Numbered from the stretch's first letter, positions 42,924 through 53,490 are shown. The stretch: 64,000 nucleotides of DNA from Tolypothrix tenuis PCC 7101 (GCF_002368295.1 NZ_AP018248.1:4496500-4560499), one strand, 5' to 3'. The notes: a model not told the origin generated them from the sequence alone. Program-made: numbers and translations.

Positions 42924-44129
42924 ATGCTCATTACACACAAGCCATCTACTAGCCTGCAACCAATTCAGCAATCTGTCTGTGTTAACTTTAACTACGATGT
43001 TTACTTTACCAATGGACTGTTTCAATTAGACAATTCTTTACTAGCGCAAGTGATTGCCGCAGATGGAGAAATAACGGCAAAAAAAGTTCTAGCAATAGTA
43101 GATGGAGGACTGTTAAAACATCAGCATGGACTATTAAAACAAATATCAGTTTATGCAGATTTTTATTCAGATGTCATCAACTTAAGTGAGCCTCCAATCA
43201 TCATTCCCGGTGGAGAAATAGTTAAGAACGAGCCAAGATTTGTAGAACAAATTCATCAGATGATTGATGCTGCAGGATTATGCCGCCACTCTTACGTATT
43301 AGCCATTGGGGGTGGAGCATTATTAGACATGGTAGGATACGCAGCAGCAACAGCGCACCGAGGGATTCGATTAATACGAGTACCAACCACAGTGTTAGCG
43401 CAAAACGATTCTGGTATAGGTGTAAAAAATGGCATCAATGCCTACGGTAAGAAAAACTTCCTCGGCACATTTATGCCACCTTATGCAGTATTGAATGACT
43501 TTGATTTTCTCACCAGTCTGAGCGATCGCGATTGGCGATCGGGCATTGCAGAAGCCGTCAAGGTAGCATTGATCAAAGATGCAGATTTCTTCGAGTTTAT
43601 TATGAAATCTGCTGAGAAATTAGCTGCTCGTGATATGAAAGCTATGGAACAGCTAATTTATCGTTGTGCCCAATTGCATTTAGCACATATTGCCAATAGC
43701 GGCGATCCCTTTGAAAAGGGTTCATCCCGCCCCTTAGATTTTGGGCATTGGGCGGCTCATAAATTGGAAGACATCACCTACTACAAATTACGCCACGGTG
43801 AAGCTGTGGCGATTGGGATAGCCTTAGATAGCACCTATTCCTATTTAACAGGGCTACTATCGCAATCAGAATGGCAAAAGATTTTAGGCACACTTGAAAC
43901 ATTAGGCTTCACTTTGTACCTATCTGCATTAAGAGAGCAATTACATCAGCCAGAGCATCCTCATTATCTATTTAGAGGACTGAGCGAGTTCCGCGAACAC
44001 TTAGGTGGAAAATTAACAATTACCCTACTCCAAGGACTTGGGCAGAAAATAGAAGTTAATCAAGTAGATATCTCTGTGTATAAACAAGCTATTTTGATGC
44101 TGCAAGATTGGGAACTTTCACACCCTTAA
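42924..44129 (+). CDS. eboD: EboD, 3-dehydroquinate synthase-like protein
   Basis: 401 residues. It belongs to the sugar-phosphate cyclase family: the NAD-binding GGGALLDMVGYAAATAHRG, RVPTTVLAQNDSGIGVKNGIN, EAVKVALIKD and the zinc-site helix RPLDFGHWAAHKLE with LRHGEAVAIG are present. Compared with AroB it has the EboD-type N-terminal extension (YDVYFTNGLFQLDN). It probably cyclises a sugar or sedoheptulose phosphate-like substrate, or works in the ebo metabolite pathway. It is divergent from eboA and followed by a strong terminator. Confidence 0.88.
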   Translation: MLITHKPSTSLQPIQQSVCVNFNYDVYFTNGLFQLDNSLLAQVIAADGEITAKKVLAIVDGGLLKHQHGLLKQISVYADFYSDVINLSEPPIIIPGGEIVKNEPRFVEQIHQMIDAAGLCRHSYVLAIGGGALLDMVGYAAATAHRGIRLIRVPTTVLAQNDSGIGVKNGINAYGKKNFLGTFMPPYAVLNDFDFLTSLSDRDWRSGIAEAVKVALIKDADFFEFIMKSAEKLAARDMKAMEQLIYRCAQLHLAHIANSGDPFEKGSSRPLDFGHWAAHKLEDITYYKLRHGEAVAIGIALDSTYSYLTGLLSQSEWQKILGTLETLGFTLYLSALREQLHQPEHPHYLFRGLSEFREHLGGKLTITLLQGLGQKIEVNQVDISVYKQAILMLQDWELSHP

Positions 44130-44164
44130 ACATCTATTAGGGATTCTATATAAATGTTGAAAAT

Positions 44165-44199
44165 AAAAGTAGAGTGGGCATGACACACTCTACTTTTTT
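44165..44199 (+). terminator. Intrinsic terminator after eboD
   Basis: GTAGAGTG (44169-44176) pairs with CACTCTAC (44186-44193), extended by AAAA/TTTT and followed by a T-run. Confidence 0.9.
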
Positions 44200-44413
44200 C
44201 TTAAGCTATTTCTATCTAATTATCTTAATAAATTTAACAACAATAAGACATCTCAATAAAGCCTATTCTAGCTATCTTAATTTGTAATAATTTTACTTAA
44301 TAGAACATATTGATTTATTGACTATCTACGAACATTTTATCATTAAAAATATGTTTACTAGTTAATTGATAAAAATATTGATGCAACTTCGAGATGCAAT
44401 AATATTTTATGTT

Positions 44414-44452
44414 AAAAATGATAGGAAATAAAATCTACTTCCTATCATTTTT
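44414..44452. terminator. Bidirectional terminator at the end of the NRPS cluster
   Basis: AAAAATGATAGGAA (44414-44427) and TTCCTATCATTTTT (44439-44452) form a perfect 14-bp stem with T-runs on both strands. It lies between convergent eboD and the last NRPS gene, 40 bases after the NRPS stop. Confidence 0.9.
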
Positions 44453-44492
44453 ATGTTTGAGTGATATTTTGAATTAGCCTAGAGGGCAAATT

Positions 44493-47400
44493 TTAGTTAT
44501 TTTCCACAGATTGATTGATCAAAGCCTTTATTATTGCAGACACAGATTGTACTTGGGGTTCTTTAAAAACAGAATTATGAATGCCAGAAATATCATAAAT
44601 ATTGACACCGCCTAATGCTAATTTACCCCAACCCATTTGCCGATCACCTACCTGTTCTTCAATTACGCGACCTTCTTCAGTTCGGAATACAATTACACGA
44701 CCTGAATAAGCTTGGAGAACATACTCTCTGAGTGCTTTTCTAGTGGATTCTTCCACCATGAATTTTCGATTCGAGTAAGGTAAAGGTTGTCCAAAGCTCA
44801 GATGAAATTGAAAGACAACTCGCCAAAGCATCTTTTTAATCTGATACTTAAGCTCTTCTCTATGTCTTTGTAACTTCTCAAAAACATAGTTAGATGCAAT
44901 TTTTAAACTATTCTTCCACTTATGAGAAGCTGGCTGTTGCAATGGTTCTGATTTGATATCTTTTGAACCGAAGGTGTCAAATAAAACTAGCAAAGCTACT
45001 TCTTTACCTTGCATCAGTAATTGTCGAGCAATTTCATAAGCAATTATACCTCCAGATGAGTATCCACCGATAAAATAAGGCTCATGAGGTTGAATACTCT
45101 GAATTTTTTGAATGTAGTGTGCTGCCATGTCTTCAATACGATTATAGGGAATCTTTTTCCCATCTAATCCTTGTGGTTGTAGTCCATAAAATGGCTGATC
45201 GGTTCCTAAATGCACTGCCAATTCACGGAAACGCAGAACTTCTCCACCCAAACCATGTACACAGAAGAAAGGAGGCTTAGAACCATTAGGCTGAATAGCT
45301 ACTAAAGATGACCAAGGAATTGATTCATCAGAGTTTATATCAGCTTTTACTTTTAGCAAAACCCCAGGATTAGATCTGATTTCGTGTTCAATAATATTAG
45401 CTAATTGCTCAATAGTTGGAGCTTGCAAGAGCATAGATAGAGCTAGGTTTTTGCCAACTACCTTTTCAATCTGAGAAAATAGACGTACTGCTACTAATGA
45501 ATGCCCACCTAAATCAAAAAAATTATCTTTTATGCCAATTGGGTGAACTCCTAAAATATTTTCCCAAATTTCTGTTAATTGCAGTTGTAATGGAGTTTCA
45601 GCTTTAGCAAAAGTTTTTTCTGTTTTATTTTTAGTTAAACTAAGAGCAAGTAAAGCTTTGCGATCTACATCTCCCTGAGCGTTTAATGGTAGAGAATCTA
45701 GGAAAATAAAAGCAGTAGGCAACATCTGTTTAGGTAACTTTTGCTGGAGAAAACTCAGCAGTTGATCGCTAGAAATAATCTCTCCTGCGTGAGCAACCAA
45801 ATAAACAACTAAATGTTTATCACTAGGGATATCTTCTCTGAGGATGACTACAGTATTCTCTATACCTGGGTATTGAGCCAAAATGGTTTCAATTTCTGAC
45901 AATTCAAAGCGATAACCGTGAATTTTGGCTTGATTATCTGAACGGCCTAAAAACTCAACATTGCCATCACTTAAGTAGCGTCCTAAGTCACCAGTTTTGT
46001 AAAGATATGCTCCTGATTCTTTGCTAAAGGGATGAGAAATAAATTTCTCAAATGTTAACTCAGGACGGTTAAAGTAGCCTTGAGCAACACCGATACCACC
46101 GATGTAGATTTCCCCAGTCACGCCGATGGGTACAAGTTGCGATCGCTTGTCGAGGATGTAGACTTGGGTATTAGCGATCGCTTTTCCTAAAGGAATTTCT
46201 GAGCGTGTTTCACTGGCTTCTGTTGCAGTCTCTGGATCGTAAACTGTGGCGGTTAAAGTTGTTTCTAGGGTTCCATAAGCATTTAACCAGCGTACTTGCT
46301 GACCAACCTTTTCTACCCAAGTTAAATAACCATTGCGGGAGACTTTTTCGCCACCAACCATCACCAAGCGCAAGCTAGCTGGTAACGTTGAGGAGGATGC
46401 AGATAACTCCTTGACTAACTCATACCAAAAAGCAGTAGCTAAATTAACAACGGTAATTTGTTGTTGAGCAACGAATGAGAAAAACTGCGCCGCTGAGTTT
46501 TGTACTTCCTGAGAATGCAGGATTGCAGTAGCACCTGTAACCCAAGTAGGGAATAGTGATTCAATAAAAGTATCGCCGTTGAGACTAGGTAGAAGTAAAA
46601 CGCGATCGCTTTCCGCCAAATCCCAAGTTTCGCTGATTGCAAGGCTGTGGGTAACAAGATTGCGGTGTGTAATCGCTACACCATTGACACCAGAAACATA
46701 AATCACACAGGCGAGATTCTGCTCTGTGACTTGACAAACTGGATTATCATTTGAGTGTAGAGAGATACCCGCTAATTCAGTATCTATACAGATGACTTTT
46801 GCCTGATGCTCAGGAAGTTTCTCAACTAAGGAACTTTGAGTTAAGAGAAAAGATACTTGAGCATCTGCTAAAATCTCAGCCCCAAATGTAGGTGCGATCG
46901 CAACAGATGTGCCGCCAGCTTTTAAAATACCCAATAGCCCCACAATCGTTTCTAGAGAAGGCTCTAAATATAAACCGACGTTTACTCCGGCTCCTACGCC
47001 TAAAGTTTGCAAATAGTGAGCTAGCTGGTTTGCGCGGTGATTGAGTTCTAGATAGGTGAACTGCTGATTTGCAAAACTGACTGCAATATTATTAGGAGTT
47101 CGTTCAACTTGATTCTCAAAGTACTGATGGATACAAATATCTTGAGGATAATCAGCCTGTTTGCCATGCCAATCCACTAATAATTGCTGTTCCCCGGCTG
47201 TTAATAGAGGTAATTCTGAAATCGGCCGATCTGGGTTGGCAACAATACCTTCGAGTAAAGTTTTGTAATGTCCCAGCATACGTTCTACAGTGCTGGTGTC
47301 AAACATCTCGGCATTGTAGTCGAATACCATGCCCAGACCATTATCCTGTTCCCGCAATACTAATGTCAGATCGTATTTGGTTTTACCATGATAGATGTAG

Positions 47401-48761
47401 CCAAATAAAGAAGCGATCGTCAAATCAGGCAGTTCCACCGCCGCCATACCACGACCATTTGACCAAGGCGGATTCAGGGAGAATTTTACTTGAAATAGTG
47501 AGGAAGTATTACGGCTTTGTTGTTCTGGTTTAAGTTCTTCAATAAGTCTTTCAAAAGGTAAGTCTTGATGGCTATAAGCTTCTAAACAATCCTTACGTAC
47601 TCTGTCTAATAATTCTCGGAAAGTGGGATTACCTGCTAAGTTACTCCGCAGTACCAAAGTATTCGAGAAAAATCCAATTAGTCTTTCGGTTTCAACTTGT
47701 CCGCGTCCAGCACTGGCAAAGCTAACTAGTAAATCTTCTTGCCCAGAATAGCGATAAAGTAATAACTCAAATACTGTTAATAGAGTCATAAACAGGGTGG
47801 CTCCCCATTTTTGACTCAAGTCTGTCAGCGCATGATTGAGCGTCTTTGGTAATAATAAAGCAGCGCGATCGCCTCGGTATGTTTGCGCTCCTTGCGGACG
47901 AGGATGATCGTAAGGTAAATCAATGATCGGTAAATTGCCTTCTAGCTTTTGCTTCCAGTAGTTTACCTGTGACTCTAAAACCTCACCTTGCAGCCATTGA
48001 TGTTGCCAATGGGTAAAATCAGCGTACTGCACTGGTAAGGGTGGTAAAGGCGAAGGCTGACCTGCTGACAGTGCTTTGTAAATGGTAGTGAAGTCTTGAT
48101 AGAACACATCAGAAGAAGCACCATCGCAAACTATACTGTGCATATTCCAAATCAGCAGATGTTCGCGATCGCTCAACCGCAGCAGCAGCACTCGCAAAAC
48201 TGGCCCATTGGCTAAATCAAAGGGTTGATGAGCTTCTTTGGTGGCTAATATATGAGCTTCTGTCTCTCTTTGTTCCTCTGGTACTTGCTGTAAGTCAATA
48301 ACTGGTAGCTTTAAGGAAACATCCGTGGCGATGACTTGAGTCGGCTTACCATTCACAGCCGGAAAAGTTGTCCGCAATACTTCATGGCGACGGACAACTT
48401 CTCGCAAACTTTCCTCCAACACAGTAACATTGAGATTTCCCGTAAACCGTACCACAACGGGCATATTATTGGAGGAACTATTCGGTTCAAATTGATGCAG
48501 AAACCATAAGCGTTGCTGTCCAAAAGAAACGGGTAAATTACCAGTTCGCTCACAAGCAACAATTGGCGGAATTTGAGAAGTGGCGTTTGTGGTAACTTGA
48601 CGCAGAAAGTTGATAATTTCGGCTTTTTGCGTTTTTAACTCGTTCAGCAATTCTGGTGTCAGGCTATCTTTTGCTGCGCGATAACGCAAGCGTTCTCCCT
48701 CTAACCAAAGTTTGACATTGCGCTGACGTAGCTCAGATAGTAGTTCATCCAATGTTTTCAT
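44493..48761 (-). CDS. NRPS terminal module: TubC docking - C (degenerate) - A (degenerate) - PCP - thioesterase
   Basis: 1422 residues from ATG 48761 (MKTLDELLSELRQRNVKLWL), preceded by a GAGG site. The 18 codons upstream translate heptamer repeats and are excluded. Domains are: TubC-type N-terminal docking (1-55), condensation (about 70-510), adenylation (about 530-1040), PCP (DNFFDLGGHSLVAVRL) and type I thioesterase (CVHGLGGEVL; GGYSSGG with the Ser nucleophile; LFDTFG; GIHNSVFKEP with the His). Three core sites are altered. The HHxxxDG motif of C reads HSIVCDG (Ser for the second His). The A3 loop TSGSTGTPKG is shortened to VSGVNG. The A10 NGKVDR reads QGDVDR, so the catalytic Lys is Asp. 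YGPTE also reads YGTLE. PCP and thioesterase look intact. It is probably the last protein of the line and releases the product. The A domain is unlikely to activate its own amino acid. Confidence 0.9.
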   Translation of the reverse strand: MKTLDELLSELRQRNVKLWLEGERLRYRAAKDSLTPELLNELKTQKAEIINFLRQVTTNATSQIPPIVACERTGNLPVSFGQQRLWFLHQFEPNSSSNNMPVVVRFTGNLNVTVLEESLREVVRRHEVLRTTFPAVNGKPTQVIATDVSLKLPVIDLQQVPEEQRETEAHILATKEAHQPFDLANGPVLRVLLLRLSDREHLLIWNMHSIVCDGASSDVFYQDFTTIYKALSAGQPSPLPPLPVQYADFTHWQHQWLQGEVLESQVNYWKQKLEGNLPIIDLPYDHPRPQGAQTYRGDRAALLLPKTLNHALTDLSQKWGATLFMTLLTVFELLLYRYSGQEDLLVSFASAGRGQVETERLIGFFSNTLVLRSNLAGNPTFRELLDRVRKDCLEAYSHQDLPFERLIEELKPEQQSRNTSSLFQVKFSLNPPWSNGRGMAAVELPDLTIASLFGYIYHGKTKYDLTLVLREQDNGLGMVFDYNAEMFDTSTVERMLGHYKTLLEGIVANPDRPISELPLLTAGEQQLLVDWHGKQADYPQDICIHQYFENQVERTPNNIAVSFANQQFTYLELNHRANQLAHYLQTLGVGAGVNVGLYLEPSLETIVGLLGILKAGGTSVAIAPTFGAEILADAQVSFLLTQSSLVEKLPEHQAKVICIDTELAGISLHSNDNPVCQVTEQNLACVIYVSGVNGVAITHRNLVTHSLAISETWDLAESDRVLLLPSLNGDTFIESLFPTWVTGATAILHSQEVQNSAAQFFSFVAQQQITVVNLATAFWYELVKELSASSSTLPASLRLVMVGGEKVSRNGYLTWVEKVGQQVRWLNAYGTLETTLTATVYDPETATEASETRSEIPLGKAIANTQVYILDKRSQLVPIGVTGEIYIGGIGVAQGYFNRPELTFEKFISHPFSKESGAYLYKTGDLGRYLSDGNVEFLGRSDNQAKIHGYRFELSEIETILAQYPGIENTVVILREDIPSDKHLVVYLVAHAGEIISSDQLLSFLQQKLPKQMLPTAFIFLDSLPLNAQGDVDRKALLALSLTKNKTEKTFAKAETPLQLQLTEIWENILGVHPIGIKDNFFDLGGHSLVAVRLFSQIEKVVGKNLALSMLLQAPTIEQLANIIEHEIRSNPGVLLKVKADINSDESIPWSSLVAIQPNGSKPPFFCVHGLGGEVLRFRELAVHLGTDQPFYGLQPQGLDGKKIPYNRIEDMAAHYIQKIQSIQPHEPYFIGGYSSGGIIAYEIARQLLMQGKEVALLVLFDTFGSKDIKSEPLQQPASHKWKNSLKIASNYVFEKLQRHREELKYQIKKMLWRVVFQFHLSFGQPLPYSNRKFMVEESTRKALREYVLQAYSGRVIVFRTEEGRVIEEQVGDRQMGWGKLALGGVNIYDISGIHNSVFKEPQVQSVSAIIKALINQSVENN

Positions 48762-48787
48762 AAAACCTCGCGGAAAATTTGGCTGTG

Positions 48788-48820
48788 TGGGGAATGGGTA
48801 ATTGGTAATGGGCAATGGGG
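48788..48820. repeat. Heptamer repeats between the two NRPS genes
   Basis: GGGGAATGGGTAATTGG and TAATGGGCAATGGGG units lie in the 110-base gap between the two C-A-PCP genes. Confidence 0.7.
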
Positions 48821-48871
48821 ATTTCTCCTCTTGTCCCCTTACCTCACCAAACCGTATTAGCTATGGGAATA

Positions 48872-51800
48872 TCAAAGCTCACCTTCTTCGTAATCATCTG
48901 CTGAATGACTCTCAGCAGCTTGAATACCTTGAGTAGCCCAACGCAGAGTTTCCACTCGTTCAGCCAAATCTGCTACCGTGGGTAATTCAAATAAATTGGA
49001 CATCAAAATTTCTACTTGCAAAGCCTGTCTCAGACGAGAAATTACTTGAATTCCTAACAGAGAATATCCACCCAATTCAAAAAAGTTGTCATAAATTCCA
49101 ACTTGCTTGACATTTAAAACCTGTGTCCAGATATCTGCAATTTGCTGCTCAATGGGAGTACGAGGTGCAACATAATTTGCTTCTAGTTCTGGACTATAAG
49201 CATCAGGCTTTGGCAAGGCACGGCGATCTACTTTGCCGTTCGCATTCAGAGGTAAAGCTTCTAGTGCCACAAAAATCTTTGGCACCATATACTCAGGCAA
49301 TTGTTGTTTTAAGAATCGCCGTAATTCTGAAATAATTTGCGAACTATCTTCATTAGTTTCAGCTACAAAATAACCAACTAGCAATTTCTCACCAGGAGAA
49401 TCTTCCCGCACAATCACCACAGCTTCTTTTACTAGCGGAGATTGCAAAAGTGCGATTTCAATTTCGCCCAATTCTATGCGGAAACCGCTAACTTTTACTT
49501 GATTATCAATCCGTCCAAGGTATTCAATCTCGCCATTGGGCAAATAGCGCGCCAAGTCACCACTCTTATATAAGCGTGATTGAGAATCTGCGCTCAAGGG
49601 GTTAGCAATAAATCTCTCAGCAGTTAAATCTGGGCGATTGAAATATTCCCGTGCTAAACCATCGCCACCAATATACAACTCACCTGTAATCCCAATGGGG
49701 ACTTGTTGTAAATGGGAGTCCAAAATATAAACTTGGGTATTAGCAATTGGACGACCGATAGGAATAGAAGCCCCTGGCTTTAATGGTGCTGTGATTTCAT
49801 AACAGGAAGTAAAAGTTGTACTTTCTGTAGGGCCGTAACCATTAATTAATTTACAGTTTTCTACTGTATTGAGAAATTTCTGAACGTGAGGAACAGATAA
49901 AACATCACCACCAGCTAACAGTTGACGCAAGGGTTTTAAAGCCTCAATTTTTTCATCAACTATCAAGTGGAATAACCCTGCTGTCAGCCACAGAGTTGTT
50001 ACTTGGTATTGCTGAATAATTCCCCCTAATTCATCTAAAGATGGAGTATGAGGAGGAAAGATAACTAATTTGCCACCGTTAAGCAAACAACCCCAAATTT
50101 CAAAAGTGGAAGCATCGAAAGAAACAGGACTAATTTGTAGAAAAACTTCTTTGTCGGTAAGGCTGACATAGTTAGTTTCTTTCACTAACCTCACTACACC
50201 TTGATGAATAACACTAACACCTTTGGGTGTACCTGTAGAACCAGAGGTGTACATTACATAAGCCAAGTTATAAGGCTTGACATTAGTAATTAAATTCTCT
50301 GTTGCTTGTTGGCTGATAGTCTGCCAATCTGCATCCAAGCAAATGATATTTGCAGTATGAGTAGGTAGTTTTTCAACTAGTCTTTTTTGGGTGACTAATA
50401 ATTTGATTTGGGTATCCGCAAGCATGAACGCCAAACGTTCTTGAGGATAACCCGGATCTAAAGGTACATAAGCTCCGCCAGCTTTCAGGATACCTAATAG
50501 ACCTACTATCATTTCTAAAGAGCGTTCCACGCAGATTCCCACCAGCACATCTGCGCCTACTCCTAATGTTTGTAGGTATTGTGCTAATTGATTGGCGCGA
50601 GTATTCAACTCTTGATAAGTGAGTTGCTGTCCTGGAAATACCAAAGCCACAGCATCAGGAGTACGCGCTACCTGTTCCTCAAATAACTGATGGATAGATT
50701 TATCTTGAGGATAGTTGGTTTGAGTTTGGTTCCAGGTTGCTAATAACTGTTGCTCAACTGCTGGTAAAATTGGCAATTTCGCAATAGTTTGATTGGGATT
50801 TACAACTATACCCTGCAACAAAGTTTCAAACTCTGCCATCCGACGACGAATAGTGTCAGCATCAAATAAGTTAGTGTTGTACTGACATTCCAGAGTTAGT
50901 TGACCGCGTAATTCTGTAGCATTAATAAATATTTCAAAGTTCTCAAAGGAACGAGGATTAGAGAAAAACTCTACTTCTAACCCTGCAAAGGGGAGTTTAT
51001 CACTATCTAAACCTTGATCGATATTAAATGTAATGGGAACCAAGGGAATCCGGCTAGAATCCCGAGGAATACTTAATTTTTTAACTAGACTCCCAAAGGT
51101 AAATTGTTGATGATCGTAAGCATCTAAAACAGTAGAACGACGGCTTTGCAAATATTCACTGAAAGATTGTGCGCCATTAACTTGGCTACGCAATGGTAGT
51201 AAATTTACACAATGACCTACAAGATTATACTGTCCTAAAGCAGCTTGTCCGGCGGCGGGAATACCCACAACCAAGTCATTTTGTCCGGTAATACGGTGTA
51301 GCCAAGCCTCAAATCCTGCCAGGATAGTAGTCATAAAACTACAACCAAATTTTGTCCCTAGCTGTTTGAGATCTGCAACTAATTCGGGATTTAATTGCCA
51401 ATCTTCGCGCGCGGCGTTAAAAGTTCTGATATGTGGGCGAGGGCGATCGCAGGGGAAATCTAGTACAGGTACAGAGTCAGCGAATTGTTCTAGCCAATAT
51501 TGTTCTGTGGCGAGCGCTTCTGGGCTACCTACCTCTTCTTCTTGCAAAACAGCATAATCACTGAGGCGATCGCTTTCGTCTAATTCGGGAACAATACCTT
51601 CTAGCAAGCCAGAATACAGTTTACCCAAATCTGGAATCAGCACAGCCCAAGACCAACCATCACAAATAATATGATGAGCAGTCAAAATCGCTATATGTTC
51701 TTGCGGCTGCAATTTGATAATTTGCGCCCGGAATAAGGGGCCATGTTCCAAATCAAAGGGCTTTTCTACTTCTTGTTGTCTGATACTAGCTAATTTTTCC

Positions 51801-52153
51801 TGTTGTTCCTGTTTTTCTAGGCTAGAAATATCAATAATTGGGATTTCAATTTGCAAAGAATCAACAATGCAGAGTGTATTACCATCTGTGCTAAAAGTTG
51901 TCCTGAGTGCTTCATGACGTAGCACTAACTCTTGCAGTGCAGATTGGAAAACTTTAACATCAAGTTCACCTTTGAGCCGCAGAGATTGGGACTCGTTATA
52001 AGCACAATTAGCAGCATCACCCATTTGCACAGAAGCCCAAATTTCCTTTTGAGATTCAGTAGCAGGAGCAGTTAATAGTAATTCTCCCTCGGCAAATGGG
52101 TCAAACTCAACAGCAGTTAATCCAGACTGGAAATTTACAGGTGATAAAGTCAT
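48872..52153 (-). CDS. NRPS elongation module: C - A (valine-type) - PCP
   Basis: 1093 residues from ATG 52153; the TTG seven codons earlier is less likely because AAAGAG lies before the ATG. Condensation domain (about 30-460) with intact HHIICDGWS. Adenylation domain (about 480-990) with A3 MYTSGSTGTPKG, A5 NGYGPTESTTF, A7 YKSGDLARYL and A10 NANGKVDRRAL. PCP with DNFFELGGYSLLGIQV. By hand-alignment to GrsA the specificity residues are D-A-F-W-L-G-G-T-F-K, one change from the valine code of GrsB, so valine or a close branched amino acid is predicted. There is no epimerase or methyltransferase domain. It lies between the acyltransferase gene and the terminal module. Confidence 0.92.
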   Translation of the reverse strand: MTLSPVNFQSGLTAVEFDPFAEGELLLTAPATESQKEIWASVQMGDAANCAYNESQSLRLKGELDVKVFQSALQELVLRHEALRTTFSTDGNTLCIVDSLQIEIPIIDISSLEKQEQQEKLASIRQQEVEKPFDLEHGPLFRAQIIKLQPQEHIAILTAHHIICDGWSWAVLIPDLGKLYSGLLEGIVPELDESDRLSDYAVLQEEEVGSPEALATEQYWLEQFADSVPVLDFPCDRPRPHIRTFNAAREDWQLNPELVADLKQLGTKFGCSFMTTILAGFEAWLHRITGQNDLVVGIPAAGQAALGQYNLVGHCVNLLPLRSQVNGAQSFSEYLQSRRSTVLDAYDHQQFTFGSLVKKLSIPRDSSRIPLVPITFNIDQGLDSDKLPFAGLEVEFFSNPRSFENFEIFINATELRGQLTLECQYNTNLFDADTIRRRMAEFETLLQGIVVNPNQTIAKLPILPAVEQQLLATWNQTQTNYPQDKSIHQLFEEQVARTPDAVALVFPGQQLTYQELNTRANQLAQYLQTLGVGADVLVGICVERSLEMIVGLLGILKAGGAYVPLDPGYPQERLAFMLADTQIKLLVTQKRLVEKLPTHTANIICLDADWQTISQQATENLITNVKPYNLAYVMYTSGSTGTPKGVSVIHQGVVRLVKETNYVSLTDKEVFLQISPVSFDASTFEIWGCLLNGGKLVIFPPHTPSLDELGGIIQQYQVTTLWLTAGLFHLIVDEKIEALKPLRQLLAGGDVLSVPHVQKFLNTVENCKLINGYGPTESTTFTSCYEITAPLKPGASIPIGRPIANTQVYILDSHLQQVPIGITGELYIGGDGLAREYFNRPDLTAERFIANPLSADSQSRLYKSGDLARYLPNGEIEYLGRIDNQVKVSGFRIELGEIEIALLQSPLVKEAVVIVREDSPGEKLLVGYFVAETNEDSSQIISELRRFLKQQLPEYMVPKIFVALEALPLNANGKVDRRALPKPDAYSPELEANYVAPRTPIEQQIADIWTQVLNVKQVGIYDNFFELGGYSLLGIQVISRLRQALQVEILMSNLFELPTVADLAERVETLRWATQGIQAAESHSADDYEEGEL

Positions 52154-52216
52154 AAAAATCTCTTTTTCTCTCAAGTTATTTAATGGTTTTGAATGGATTT
52201 TTGGTTTAATAACCTG

Positions 52217-53362
52217 CTACTCATTAATATTGGTTAGCAAGAGTTTTGACTTTAAATAATGCCGCATAGGGACTTCTACGAATTTATATGTTAGTGATGC
52301 GACTAATAAAGTAATCATCAAAAATACTCCTAGAGCGAGAAAGTTTTCCAATCTAGTAAAACTTTGTCCGAAAATCCCGTTAAATCTATAAACCCAAGAA
52401 AATTTAATTACATCTTGAATAAACCAATGAACCAGATAAACTGAGTAAGATCTTGTCCCGAGATAGAGCATTGGCTGTGAATTTAAAAATTTTGATATCA
52501 TGCCCTTGTTATTGACAGATACAGCCAAAATTAGTAGAGAAAAACCTGGTAAAATCAGCCAATCATGAAGGCTACGCCAATAATGCCAGTAATTATGCAT
52601 AATCAGCATTATCCAAGTTATAGCTATAATTGCCAGTAAATTCAGATTAAAATACTTTTGATAATGACCTCGACGATAGACTTTGTAAGTGATAATTCCA
52701 AGTACACATTCTAGTCCGCATCTAGCTATCGCAGGTACACCGATAATACTATCTAAATTCCCACGAGTTAAAGTAACTAATAATAATATACCCAAGAGGC
52801 TAGAAACATACATCAGTAAATCATGCTTATAATTGTTTCTTAACAAGAAAAATAATAAAAATGGAAATACACAGTAAATCACAAACTCTACACTAATTGA
52901 CCAAGCTGGTTCATTCCAATAAGTATTACACCAAAATAGAGGTGGGCAATTGAGGTCAAAAGCTTGGAGAAGAAAAACATTGGCAAACAAGGCTGTTAAG
53001 TTAAACTTTCCCGTGAATGCAGAATGATGAATTAAAAATGTTTTTAAAATTTCTAATCCCACAAATAAAGCCAAAATAAATATATGTAGAGGATAAATTC
53101 TGGCAAACCGCGAAAGTAAGTATGAGCGATAGTTATCTGAAGTCAATTTTGCAGAAAAATCTCTAGCATAAACGTGGGTCATGATGAAACCACTTAAGAT
53201 AAAGAAAAAGTCTACCCACAAATATCCATTATGAAAAAAACTGCTATATGTTGATAACGTGGCACCAGTTTTAGGTAATGTGTAGTAAGAGAAATGATGG
53301 ATAACAACAACTAAAGCTGCAATACCCCGCAGAGAAGTAAGTGAATTAATGTGTTTATACAT
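52217..53362 (-). CDS. Acyltransferase-3 family membrane protein (OafA/YrhL-like)
   Basis: 381 residues with about 10 membrane helices. The family motif with catalytic residues is at the N-terminus (LTSLRGIAALVVVIHHFSYY: Arg, then His-His), followed by FFILSGFIMTHVYARDF and, near the C-terminus, RSYSVYLVHWFIQD. Such proteins move acyl groups (often acetyl, from the cytoplasmic side) to hydroxyls or amines of sugars, lipids or small molecules. Its place inside the NRPS/PKS operon, in the same direction, suggests it tailors the peptide, for example by acylating a free amine. Substrate unproven. Confidence 0.85.
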   Translation of the reverse strand: MYKHINSLTSLRGIAALVVVIHHFSYYTLPKTGATLSTYSSFFHNGYLWVDFFFILSGFIMTHVYARDFSAKLTSDNYRSYLLSRFARIYPLHIFILALFVGLEILKTFLIHHSAFTGKFNLTALFANVFLLQAFDLNCPPLFWCNTYWNEPAWSISVEFVIYCVFPFLLFFLLRNNYKHDLLMYVSSLLGILLLVTLTRGNLDSIIGVPAIARCGLECVLGIITYKVYRRGHYQKYFNLNLLAIIAITWIMLIMHNYWHYWRSLHDWLILPGFSLLILAVSVNNKGMISKFLNSQPMLYLGTRSYSVYLVHWFIQDVIKFSWVYRFNGIFGQSFTRLENFLALGVFLMITLLVASLTYKFVEVPMRHYLKSKLLLTNINE

Positions 53363-53490
53363 TGATACTTTTGCTGGGATAATTTTTACAAATTGGTCAA
53401 AAGCAATAATTAACTGCCGATAGAAGAGGATGGACGCAGATAAATTAGTAATTCAGTAGATGATGATTTCTAGATTTATGTGATTGATGT

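Noticed and set aside
36397..44129. Scytonemin biosynthesis cluster
   Set aside because: The ebo genes are present, but none of the scy biosynthetic genes are in the window.
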